Part shown: positions 25,489 to 33,762 of the stretch, piece by piece
Position numbering within the stretch: the stretch's first letter is position 1
Layout: each line of letters starts with the position of its first letter
Source of the DNA: a virus
IMG/VR virus record: IMGVR_UViG_3300028384_000668
Location: 1 to 43,763 of that record
Strand: one strand, 5' to 3'
Length of the DNA: 43,763 nucleotides
Translations under genes and position numbers: made by a program
The notes under the pieces: model-generated
What the model was told of the DNA's origin: nothing
What the model saw: the letters and a program-made list of their open reading frames with translations, nothing else
The model's database searches: none

Positions 25489-26452
25489 ACTGGGCCTCAA
25501 ATTTTTTAAAACTGCCGCACTGCTTAGAACATTCTTTTAATGGATTACAACTCCAAGTATTTTTAATACTGGTAAAATAGTTGCTGTCAAAGATTTCTTC
25601 TAATGTGTTATTATTTAAATTAGGTGTATCTCCTATTCTAGTTTTAATATCCACTCTGCTAGGATTATGCGGAGGAATAAACTGCAAATCTGTCCAACAA
25701 CAAGGTGTAACATTACCGTTAGCACCTATATACATACTTCCTTCGTTTACTGCTTTACAACTAATTGTTTTAGAAGTTGTGTTTATTTTAGATTTATGTT
25801 GTAAGCTCTTTTCAGTAGGAAACAGCTCGTCTACTTGTAATCCGTCTTTGTCAATAACTATAAGACTTTCTTCTTTAAAACGACTTGTATTCTTATGATG
25901 AAATTCTCGAAAGCCTAATTCTGTGCTTAATTCTCTACATTCTTCAACTTGATGTTTGTTATGATCAAATACTAGCATATCCCAAATTGCATATCCACCG
26001 CTGTTTATAAATGCTTTTGCGTTTGAAATAATTTTATGCCAATCAGTATTAATACGATATCTGCTGTGTGTATTTGCTAATCCGTCAATGCCAAATCTAA
26101 CAACAACATTTAAATCAGCAAGTCGTGACCAAAATGAGCTATCTCTAGCACTTCCGTTTGTATTCATACTCAGGTCTATTGTAGGATTATGGAATCTTAA
26201 ATATGCAAATATTTCTAGTGTATCACGTGCAATAATAGGATCGCCATAGTTTCCACACATGTACAATTTTTTTAATTGCTTAACAAAGTTTGGACTAAAC
26301 CAACGTTGGAAATCTCCGTATGTTACTTCATTTAGTTCTAAAAATGGACTCATAGGTCCGCCTTGCATATTTCTAGCACACATAGGACAAGACGCTTGGC
26401 ACTTACTAGTAATTTCCAAATGTATATCTTTTATGTCTCTATACTTGTACAT
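25478..26452 (-). CDS. Radical SAM/SPASM-type enzyme
   Basis: A 324-residue radical SAM enzyme with TSKCQASCPMC near residue 17 and LYMCGNYGDP in place of GGEP, then LSMNTNGSARD and RFGIDGL. The C-terminal part has an ISCKAVNEGSMYIGANGNVTPCCW segment and then CNPLKECSKQCGSF, matching a SPASM-type auxiliary cluster region. This GNYGDP subgroup is common in MoaA-like sugar- or peptide-modifying enzymes. It overlaps the twitch-type gene upstream by 14 nt. Confidence 0.88.
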   Translation of the reverse strand: MYKYRDIKDIHLEITSKCQASCPMCARNMQGGPMSPFLELNEVTYGDFQRWFSPNFVKQLKKLYMCGNYGDPIIARDTLEIFAYLRFHNPTIDLSMNTNGSARDSSFWSRLADLNVVVRFGIDGLANTHSRYRINTDWHKIISNAKAFINSGGYAIWDMLVFDHNKHQVEECRELSTELGFREFHHKNTSRFKEESLIVIDKDGLQVDELFPTEKSLQHKSKINTTSKTISCKAVNEGSMYIGANGNVTPCCWTDLQFIPPHNPSRVDIKTRIGDTPNLNNNTLEEIFDSNYFTSIKNTWSCNPLKECSKQCGSFKKFEAQYES

Positions 26453-27731
26453 TAGACTCGTCCTTACAATACTTAAACCATTCCTGCATCTCTGGAAATA
26501 TTTCTTCTACATTTAGATTTCTACGTTCTTTCATTCTTTGATGAAAAGCACAAAAATTTATAAGTTCTTGTTTAGTATGATTGCCAAAACTATTTTTAAT
26601 AGATTCTAAATGATCTGTATAATACGTCCATTCGGGTGCATTTTCAGATATCCATTTGTTTGTATCATCAATGTAACTAGAAAAGTCTTTTGTTAAAATC
26701 CACGGAGAAAGATATGTTGGACTAGAAACACTAGTTCTTATTAATTCTACGCTAGTTTTGTTTTTATCAGAAGTTTCTTTTATATACTGCAACAAGTTTT
26801 TAGTACTAGTAATACTTAGAGCAGAATGTGTGATACTAAATCTATAGCGAATATTTGGAAATTTATTCATTATTACATTTAAATTATTTGCAAATCTTTC
26901 CCATTTTAAGTTAGATCTTATGTACTCGGCACGTTCTTTATATCCTTCAATGCTAAAATCAATTTGTACAGAAACGTACTTTTGTAGCTTTGGAATTATT
27001 TCTAGCCACTTGTCTAAATAAAGTTTAGGAGTATGACCGTTAGTAATGATTATTAGCGCAGGTTTAACATTAAACCTACTAGGCTTCTTTTCTAATAGTT
27101 TAATAAGTCTTTCAAAAAAATCATATACTTTTGGCTGTAATAGTGGCTCGCCGCCCATTATATAGTATTGTAATAAATGCTCTACTGCATCTTCTTCTAG
27201 CCATTTCCAAAAAGTTTCTTCTAAGCCTGCGGGTGCTTTTGGCCTAGGAATATAATTTGCATCGTATTTTTTATTTTCTAAGTCCCATTGCGAACTAAAA
27301 CTACTAGAACAATATACACATTTTAAATCGCACGATGTACTAAAAACTATTTCTAACTGTGTAGGCATAACCCCATCGCCGCCAAACCTTTCACGATGCA
27401 TGTTATAAAAAGGTTCTGGTAATCTACAACTTCGTATACCTTTGCTTTCGCTACGCCAACACGAATTACATTCTTCGTGTTTTATATTGTTTATTTTTTC
27501 GTTGCGTCTTTCTTTTTCGTAAGGATGATTCATAAAAATATCCTTACCGTACTTTAAAATATCGTCTTCTGTAATATACCTATGCGGAACATTATGACAC
27601 ATTTTTACAATACCTTCTTCTAGGTTTACAAACTGATGTATCCATTTCATTGCACACATAGCATTTCCGTCTAGTTCTTTTTCTAGTTTAGGAAATGTTT
27701 TCATATAATCGTGTAATTCTATTTTTTGCAT
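26439..27731 (-). CDS. Twitch-domain radical SAM protein
   Basis: A 430-residue twitch-type enzyme. The N-terminal module reads AMCAMKWIHQFVNLEEGIVKMCHN and later HEECNSCWRSESKGIRSCR. The core motif TSCDLKCVYCSSSFSSQW is at about residue 135, then YIMGGEPLLQ and SVQIDFSIEGY. A Cys to His change in the first module (MCHN instead of VCC) is seen, which may alter cluster binding. It overlaps the type A radical SAM gene upstream by 13 nt and forms a pair with it. Confidence 0.88.
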   Translation of the reverse strand: MQKIELHDYMKTFPKLEKELDGNAMCAMKWIHQFVNLEEGIVKMCHNVPHRYITEDDILKYGKDIFMNHPYEKERRNEKINNIKHEECNSCWRSESKGIRSCRLPEPFYNMHRERFGGDGVMPTQLEIVFSTSCDLKCVYCSSSFSSQWDLENKKYDANYIPRPKAPAGLEETFWKWLEEDAVEHLLQYYIMGGEPLLQPKVYDFFERLIKLLEKKPSRFNVKPALIIITNGHTPKLYLDKWLEIIPKLQKYVSVQIDFSIEGYKERAEYIRSNLKWERFANNLNVIMNKFPNIRYRFSITHSALSITSTKNLLQYIKETSDKNKTSVELIRTSVSSPTYLSPWILTKDFSSYIDDTNKWISENAPEWTYYTDHLESIKNSFGNHTKQELINFCAFHQRMKERRNLNVEEIFPEMQEWFKYCKDESNVQV

Positions 27732-28702
27732 TTAGGTAACTTACTATCTGCTGAACTAACACAAGTAGGAGTTACACACTTGCGTGGTTCTTTAAATATT
27801 TCAAATCCTTCAGATAATGTGCCCAAAGGTTCTTCGTGACAACTGTAACTGCGTTTTACTTCGTTTTCACGTATAACTATTCCTTGGTAGCCTGCATTAC
27901 AAGTCCATCCTTGAAATTTATTAAATCCAAACGCATTAAAACGTTCTGCTTGATCTAATTCGTACTCTCGTCCGTCTTTGTCATAGAGTGCAATTTGTGC
28001 AACTTTTTCTCCGTTGGTGTGTTGTGGGAATCCTGTTTGCATTCGGTGTATCTGTTCTTCAGTATATCCAGGTACCACGTAGGAGGCGGTAGGATCAGAT
28101 TGTGGTTTGAGAGTGACATTAATACCTCTGGAGGCAAATCGTTCACAACGTTCGTAAAGTTCGTCAAACATTTCTGGCACCATAACTTGGTTAATCGTAA
28201 CAAACGTATCATCATTCATTAATTGAAGACATTTATCTCCAAACTCCTGTTCTTTTGCAAACTCTGCATGATAACTTGCTGTTATACTTCTGCGTTGCAG
28301 AGTTTTAGTTGTTTCTAACCATCTACTCCACCATTTACTTCCTGGACTTAGATTAGTGGTCATATGTATACTTTGGTACTCGGGTACTGTATCACTACAG
28401 TAATGCTCTATGAGCTCCCCAAAGTATTTATAGGCAGTAGGTTCGCCACCACTAAAGCTGAAGTGGAAGTTATTAAATCCATTTTCTCTTGCTTGCATTT
28501 TTATTTCAGTAAGAGAGCGTTTGTATATTTCTAAGTCTTGATGATCAGGTGTACTTGATCTAGCATACGGCCAACAGTAACTACAATTATAGTTACAAAA
28601 TCTCGCAAGAATCCAAGACACTGTAAATAAGTCAGTATCTAACAGTGTTTTTTGTCCAAAACGTGTTATATCATTCCACGGTATGTCGTTGAAATTGTTC
28701 AT
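27719..28702 (-). CDS. Radical SAM enzyme with Cys-rich C-terminus (type A)
   Basis: A roughly 327-residue radical SAM enzyme with RFCNYNCSYCWPY near residue 30, FSFSGGEPTAYK and HMTTNLSPGSKW. The C-terminal Cys set is GWTCNAGYQGIVIREN, SYSCHEEPLGTL, RKCVTPTCVSSAD and a terminal KCKK. It follows the two paralogs but has lost the last CxC Cys (CVSSAD instead of CACLSD). ATG 28702 is preferred to TTG 28714; either way the start lies 32-44 nt inside the glycosyltransferase-like gene upstream. Confidence 0.87.
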   Translation of the reverse strand: MNNFNDIPWNDITRFGQKTLLDTDLFTVSWILARFCNYNCSYCWPYARSSTPDHQDLEIYKRSLTEIKMQARENGFNNFHFSFSGGEPTAYKYFGELIEHYCSDTVPEYQSIHMTTNLSPGSKWWSRWLETTKTLQRRSITASYHAEFAKEQEFGDKCLQLMNDDTFVTINQVMVPEMFDELYERCERFASRGINVTLKPQSDPTASYVVPGYTEEQIHRMQTGFPQHTNGEKVAQIALYDKDGREYELDQAERFNAFGFNKFQGWTCNAGYQGIVIRENEVKRSYSCHEEPLGTLSEGFEIFKEPRKCVTPTCVSSADSKLPKCKK

Positions 28703-29708
28703 ACAACCAATCAAAATCGTTAATTAAATTTAGCTTATCTGGGCTATTGCGATTATCATAACCGAAGTCACGGCCACTGCAAGCACCGCTAACAGCATAT
28801 CTTCCGTAAGTTGTGTGTAGTCCTTCCTCGCACCAAACTTTAAGTCTTTGTTCTGTTTCATTATCTACTTGTCCTCGTATCGTTTTACTTGCTAATTTAC
28901 AGCATTCTCTAAAAGCACTTTTCCATACATTGAACGGATCTGTATCAAACCTATTAATATTACTAACCGAATCCATTGATTTAAATTGTGTACTAATGCT
29001 AGTAGTCATGTCAGTAGAGTTAACATCAACATTAATTGTTAATGTTCTAGGAAGTAACTTAATTCCGCCATTACCGTATTCTAAGTTGTTTATAGGGTTT
29101 TTGCTTTTCCATACATGTACAGTCTTTTTACTATAAGAGTCAAACGCAGGAATGTAATAATCAAATTTAAAATCATCAACAACTTCGGCATCGGCATCAA
29201 CTACCCAAAACATATCCGAGTCGCATAACTTTGCTGCTTCAACGTGCGCTTGATGTATTCCTTTTACTCCGTGTACACGTTTAGCTCTGGGAAAACGTTT
29301 TATTAATTTAGCATAATTATTATCTGCATTAGATTCGTTATAACTAATGAACACAATATCATACGGAATCGGAGTTGATGCTACAATATCTACTTCTTTT
29401 TTGTTAGTAAAAAATCTATAGTTAAGTTCTCTATTAGATATTTCAATACGTTTTGGAAATAAACAAACTCCGTCAAACTCTTTATTATTTTTAAAAATAT
29501 GAACATAGTCTTTGCTGTATTCGTCTGGTTTATAACTAAAATCAAAACTATCGTCAATATCTAGATCGTCCCAGACTACCCAAAAGAATTTTGTAAAGCA
29601 CATCAACTTAGCAGCATTAAAGTCTGCTGCTAGTTTTGCTGTAGGAAATTTTTCTTTTAGTTTATTAAATTGATTACCTTTAGAACCAATAAAGACAATA
29701 TCATACAT
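28671..29708 (-). CDS. Glycosyltransferase-like protein with internal duplication
   Basis: A 345-residue protein built from two similar units. The second (from about residue 115) has YDIVFISYNES, RVHGVKGIHQAH, FWVVDADAEV (a DxD motif that binds metal and nucleotide-sugar in GT-A enzymes) and NNLEYGNGGIKLLPR. The first is a shorter copy with YDIVFIGSKG, FWVVWDDLDIDD and GVCLFPK, lacking the HG segment. The second unit matches the protein at 35125-36021. Donor and acceptor are unknown. A consensus sigma-70 promoter ends only 6 nt before its ATG, so the message is predicted to be leaderless. Confidence 0.72.
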   Translation of the reverse strand: MYDIVFIGSKGNQFNKLKEKFPTAKLAADFNAAKLMCFTKFFWVVWDDLDIDDSFDFSYKPDEYSKDYVHIFKNNKEFDGVCLFPKRIEISNRELNYRFFTNKKEVDIVASTPIPYDIVFISYNESNADNNYAKLIKRFPRAKRVHGVKGIHQAHVEAAKLCDSDMFWVVDADAEVVDDFKFDYYIPAFDSYSKKTVHVWKSKNPINNLEYGNGGIKLLPRTLTINVDVNSTDMTTSISTQFKSMDSVSNINRFDTDPFNVWKSAFRECCKLASKTIRGQVDNETEQRLKVWCEEGLHTTYGRYAVSGACSGRDFGYDNRNSPDKLNLINDFDWLYEQFQRHTVE

Positions 29709-29714
29709 TTTATA

Positions 29715-29743
29715 ATTATATTACCTTTTTTGTGATTTGTCAA
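29715..29743 (-). promoter_or_regulatory. Consensus sigma-70 promoter, predicted leaderless message
   Basis: Reading left, TTGACA (29743-29738), exactly 17 bp, then TATAAT (29720-29715): a perfect match to the bacterial consensus. The sequence continues TATAAA and then the ATG at 29708, so transcription should begin at or next to the start codon. It overlaps the stop region of the upstream gene at 29740 and would give a second input of transcription to the downstream half of the cluster. Confidence 0.88.
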
Positions 29744-30717
29744 CCATAATCTTTTAAGCTAAAGTTTGTACCTAGCATATGATAAGGTGTTGCATCTTTG
29801 TCGTTTGACCAAATAAGAACTTCTGGATCGTCGTAAAGAAAATCACAATTTTTACAATACTCAATACTATCAAAATCTTGTAACTCGTGTGCCTTACGAA
29901 GTTTGTTATATTCGTCGCCAAACCAAATTTCTTCTATGGTTTGATTTTGTACATGACCTAATACACTTAGACTTTCGTTCGGAGGACCCATTGTTTGACA
30001 ACAAGGCGTAACTGCACCTTTTAACCCGCCATTTCCTCCACTACGAATTGTAATTTCGGGGGCAAAAGGTCTGCCGCAAGATCTACGCTGAACAGGATCA
30101 CGTAAATATAAAGGTTGGTAATTACCGCTCCAATTATGCATTTTCCATATGTATCCAATTGACCCTGTTGGTCCTATAAAGTTGTTTCTATACTGATCTA
30201 CTTCATATTCAACTTGATTGTTGTCAAGTATTAGATGGTAGCTACTTATTACACAATCACTATCTGTTTGTTTGATATATTCTTTTGCCTTGATAATATT
30301 TGTTTTTAGTAGTTCGAAGTTATCTTCACTCATCCATTCTTTATACTTTTCTCTGTTATATCCTATACAACTAAAGCGAGCAAAACTAAGTCCTGCGTCA
30401 ATACATTCTTGCATAAAGTGTCCACTGAAAAAACTACCATTACTATACATAAAGCTAGGAAATCCTCGCTTAGTACATTCTTCAATATACTTAGGCAAAT
30501 CTTTAGCCATAGTAGGTTCGCCCGAACCTTCTAAGTTAATAACAGGCTTGCCTGGTAACTGATCTAATATGTTAATAAACATATCCATTGGCATCTTACG
30601 TGTCCATTCCTTACCTCTTCCGGTAGTCTGTGGACACATTTGACATTTGTAATTACAGCCGCCAAACACTTCTACAACTGCACGTTCTAAATTAGGTACA
30701 CTCAATTTTAACTCCAT
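29740..30717 (-). CDS. Radical SAM/SPASM-type enzyme
   Basis: A roughly 325-residue radical SAM enzyme with GGCNYKCQMCPQTTGRG near residue 21, INLEGSGEPTMA (GSGEP variant), FMYSNGSFF and ARFSCIGYN. The C-terminal SPASM-like module includes RRSCGRPFAPEITIRSGG, VTPCCQTMGPP and EYCKNCDFLYDDP. This layout is common in peptide-modifying and sugar-modifying radical SAM enzymes. The ATG at 30717 is preferred to TTG at 30735. It starts inside the last 26 nt of the upstream gene. Confidence 0.88.
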   Translation of the reverse strand: MELKLSVPNLERAVVEVFGGCNYKCQMCPQTTGRGKEWTRKMPMDMFINILDQLPGKPVINLEGSGEPTMAKDLPKYIEECTKRGFPSFMYSNGSFFSGHFMQECIDAGLSFARFSCIGYNREKYKEWMSEDNFELLKTNIIKAKEYIKQTDSDCVISSYHLILDNNQVEYEVDQYRNNFIGPTGSIGYIWKMHNWSGNYQPLYLRDPVQRRSCGRPFAPEITIRSGGNGGLKGAVTPCCQTMGPPNESLSVLGHVQNQTIEEIWFGDEYNKLRKAHELQDFDSIEYCKNCDFLYDDPEVLIWSNDKDATPYHMLGTNFSLKDYG

Positions 30718-31528
30718 AATCGTTAAATGTTTCAAAGTTAGGCAACAATAAAAATGCTCTAATAATATTATCTTGATCGTTGGGATCTTCTAATGTTACT
30801 TTTCTATAATTTCTAGTATTCTTAGGTAAATTATAATTTACTGTTTTAGGATCAAAATTAGTAAACTCTATGTGAGTACTTTTATAAAAGTTTTTAACAG
30901 TTTCAATATATCCGTTAATGCCTATAGCTGATGACTTTAAACTTTTTTGATCAAAGTGAACATGCGGAATGAGAGATCCGTGGTCAGCAGTTACAAACAA
31001 GCAAATATCTTCATTATCTAAAAAATAACTTCTTAAATGATTATAATCTTTAAAGACTTTCTCAAATAATGTATCTTTACCTCCAGTATTAAAGGCTAAA
31101 AATTCTGCATGATCGTTTTTTGTAAACAATCTTAATACAGTTTGACGGGTGCCACCTGGGTGTATCTGCCATTTACTAATTTCAGGATTCCAGTGAATTC
31201 CCATTAAATTTTTAAATCCTTTATTTAAATATATGCTAGTTAACCAAACAGCTTTAGTATAATTTTCAATTTCAAATTGATACTGTTTATACTTTGAGTC
31301 AGAATAGTTCGAGAATGTATCGTCGGTAATTGTTTTACTATATAACCCTTTAGAAAAATACTTAAAAACGGATTGTAAAAAAGTATCACTGGTTGGCATA
31401 AAGTCTATAGTAGTTAAACGAATATTTACAATTCCTAAGTTTTCGTTAGGATGTTTATACTTGAAGAATAACTTTTCATGAGAATTAGATCTAGGCAATG
31501 TTTTATAAATCATATGGTCATGCGACAT
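30692..31528 (-). CDS. Unknown protein (278 residues)
   Basis: No family recognised. Notable segments are GIVNIRLTTIDFMP, MGIHWNPEISKWQIHPGGTRQTVLRLF, ICLFVTADHGSLIPHVHFD and VKIECT at the end. WQIHPGGTR and DHGSLIPHVHFD bring several His/Asp together and could form a metal or phosphate site, but this is a guess. No signal peptide or membrane helix is seen. It lies between an SGNH-type gene and a radical SAM gene in the long cluster; AAGGAA precedes its ATG. Confidence 0.75.
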   Translation of the reverse strand: MSHDHMIYKTLPRSNSHEKLFFKYKHPNENLGIVNIRLTTIDFMPTSDTFLQSVFKYFSKGLYSKTITDDTFSNYSDSKYKQYQFEIENYTKAVWLTSIYLNKGFKNLMGIHWNPEISKWQIHPGGTRQTVLRLFTKNDHAEFLAFNTGGKDTLFEKVFKDYNHLRSYFLDNEDICLFVTADHGSLIPHVHFDQKSLKSSAIGINGYIETVKNFYKSTHIEFTNFDPKTVNYNLPKNTRNYRKVTLEDPNDQDNIIRAFLLLPNFETFNDYGVKIECT

Positions 31529-31529
31529 G

Positions 31530-32309
31530 TTATTTAATATTCCTTGTTATTAACTCATTAGCTAACCATCGATGACTGTCTAATCCGGGATGATATCCGT
31601 CTCTACCAGGAGCAAAATCAGTCTTCCATGATATAGGATTATCAACTATATTATTAATTAAGTTATAAGTATCTTTATCCCATGTACCCCAGTGTATTTT
31701 TATACCTTTACTTTCTGCTGCCGACTTTGCCCATTCTATGTAGTCTGCTATTTGAGATACTAGTACAGTATCTGTGTTTATACTCCAAATTTGAGTGGCT
31801 CTTTTTTTATCTCCTCTTTTAATATTAGGATGATGATTTACAAGCACATAGTCATTACTTGCTTCGTCCGGTAATAATACTCTATGTATAGTAGGTAACA
31901 TTATTACTGCTTCACTAACAGGATGCTGATTAATAAAAGTACAAAAAAGTTTAATAATATTTGGAATACTTCCACCCGGAACACCTAAGTTTGGAACATT
32001 GCTTATTTTTAAACTTTTTTCTAAAAAGTTTGCATATGTATACTTTGCCCCTACGCCAAATGTAAAGCTGCATCCAAACACAGCTGGAGTTTTTTCAAAC
32101 GTCCATTCTACACCCCTAAATCCATAAGAGTTAATAGAGTATTGCCACGGCTCTTTATCGTAAAATTTTTCTTTATCAATAAAATAAGGAGCAGTATACG
32201 CTGTTCCAACTGTATTTTTCTTTTTTGACTCGTAATAGACAGATTCGTTGTATGATGCTATTTGTTTTAAAGAAACTTTTGACGGTATTAGCTGATTAAT
32301 GTCAGGCAT
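31530..32309 (-). CDS. SGNH-hydrolase-like protein
   Basis: A 259-residue protein whose last 190 residues carry SGNH blocks: TPAVFGCSFTFGVGAKY (nucleophile Ser in GCSFTFG), NLGVPGGSIPN (Gly block), LPTIHRVL (position of the Asn block) and DGYHPGLDSHRWLANEL (Asp/His block). The N-terminal 65 residues include YSINSYGFRG, a motif frequently found ahead of SGNH domains in phage and exopolysaccharide proteins. Likely an esterase or O-acetyl-handling enzyme acting on a glycan. It has no signal peptide, and GGAT precedes the ATG. Confidence 0.82.
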   Translation of the reverse strand: MPDINQLIPSKVSLKQIASYNESVYYESKKKNTVGTAYTAPYFIDKEKFYDKEPWQYSINSYGFRGVEWTFEKTPAVFGCSFTFGVGAKYTYANFLEKSLKISNVPNLGVPGGSIPNIIKLFCTFINQHPVSEAVIMLPTIHRVLLPDEASNDYVLVNHHPNIKRGDKKRATQIWSINTDTVLVSQIADYIEWAKSAAESKGIKIHWGTWDKDTYNLINNIVDNPISWKTDFAPGRDGYHPGLDSHRWLANELITRNIK

Positions 32310-32310
32310 A

Positions 32311-33762
32311 TTAATCCTCGTAAGTTGCTAACGGAATATCTATATTTTTGTTATCAGGATTTAACACCCAGCCTTCTTTCTCTGCAAGTTCCATAATACT
32401 TACATCTGTATTCGGAATGCTTTCTACCCAATCTGTAAGAATCTTTGGAAACACATTTAGGCTTTTGTTTCTGCGTACATCATACTGTGCGTAAAATGTT
32501 TTAAAATCTCGCCACAGTGTAACAGGATTGCTTGTACGTCTATGCGGAGCATCTACAGTAACAAGATAATCTAACAATCTTTCAATACTTGCTTTTTCAA
32601 ATTCGTGCCAGCCTTTGTCGTCTTTACGTGATTGCCACCATGTATTCAAATTATTATAACAATAATCTTTAATGTGATTAGGTAATGCTAATGGGCTCTG
32701 AAAACTTGGGAAGCGTAGCAAGTTTAAACTTACTGTAGGTGTTCTACTTTGTGTAAGTTCTTTTAGTTTGTATACTTCGTCAAGGAAGTCTGTAATACTA
32801 AACAAACAAAGGCTGTTAATTGTCATCATGATGTGTACACCTTTGTAGTTTGCTTCAGTAAGAATGCGTTTGATGTTGGTTAGCCATTGCTCGTAATCTA
32901 GTCCGTCACGAATATACTCTGCTTGCGCTCCTGTTGCTTCACAACTTGTGTACAATTCAAAGTGTTTGATGTTCTGTGTTTTAGCAATTAGTTTGTCAAC
33001 AATGTCTTTTTTAGCAATTAGATTGCTGTTAATAGCAAAACGCATATCACTGTCCTGTGCTTCAAACCAATCAAACAGTTTCCAGGTGTTTCCGCTCATT
33101 AAAGGTTCACCGCCTGTAATACGTAATTCTTCTAAACTTTCGCTTAGTCCATTATCCCACCATTTCCAAAAGGCTTGAATGTAAGGATTGTCTTCGTCAT
33201 TCTTATACGGCTGTGTCCAGGAACCGTCCTGCTTAAACGCACCTGCACCGTCACTTACAAGATTAGTGTACTCTCCATTATTTTTAATATCTTTAGCCCA
33301 AGTAGTACTAAAACTTGCATTACAATATGAGCAAGCAAGATTACAAGTGCGATCAAATGCAATTTCAAATGTTTTAAGGTTAACACTTTTATTGTGATCC
33401 ATTTCGTATGCACGTTGTAATTCTTCGTCTGTGTAGATGATACTCTTAAAAGTTCTATCGCTTACAGCATCTTTGCCCATGTCTTCCATCTTCCAACAAT
33501 ACTCGCATTCACGAGGACGTTCGCCGTTCTGCATCATACGGCGCATTTCTTTTTTATGAGCTGTATTATGAATTGCCGATGGATCTGCTTCAACTTCTAC
33601 TAATGGAATTTGATGTGCAGGAGGGTGATGACAACTTGTAGTTGTTCCGCTGCCTAACCAAGTAGTAGCATTGTACCACTTTGCTCCACAGAAACTTTTA
33701 CTTTTGCTGTCTAGTACTCTGTCTCGATACTGCTGTAATGTTTCGTCAGTCTTCTTTGGCAT
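32311..33762 (-). CDS. Twitch-domain radical SAM protein, paralog 1
   Basis: A 483-residue twitch-type enzyme with the N-terminal module SFCGAKWYNATTWLGSGTTTSCHHPPAHQIP and later RECEYCWKMEDMGKDAVSDR. The core motif RTCNLACSYC is at about residue 138, then LRITGGEPLMS and a long C-terminal region with LNLLRFPSFQSPL. It is a tandem paralog of the next gene upstream (33746-35128), sharing SCHHP, CSYCWKxEDxGKD, YCxxxFSxxW and RDGLxYxQW. The CHHP in place of a CC pair may provide His ligands to the auxiliary cluster. Confidence 0.9.
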   Translation of the reverse strand: MPKKTDETLQQYRDRVLDSKSKSFCGAKWYNATTWLGSGTTTSCHHPPAHQIPLVEVEADPSAIHNTAHKKEMRRMMQNGERPRECEYCWKMEDMGKDAVSDRTFKSIIYTDEELQRAYEMDHNKSVNLKTFEIAFDRTCNLACSYCNASFSTTWAKDIKNNGEYTNLVSDGAGAFKQDGSWTQPYKNDEDNPYIQAFWKWWDNGLSESLEELRITGGEPLMSGNTWKLFDWFEAQDSDMRFAINSNLIAKKDIVDKLIAKTQNIKHFELYTSCEATGAQAEYIRDGLDYEQWLTNIKRILTEANYKGVHIMMTINSLCLFSITDFLDEVYKLKELTQSRTPTVSLNLLRFPSFQSPLALPNHIKDYCYNNLNTWWQSRKDDKGWHEFEKASIERLLDYLVTVDAPHRRTSNPVTLWRDFKTFYAQYDVRRNKSLNVFPKILTDWVESIPNTDVSIMELAEKEGWVLNPDNKNIDIPLATYED

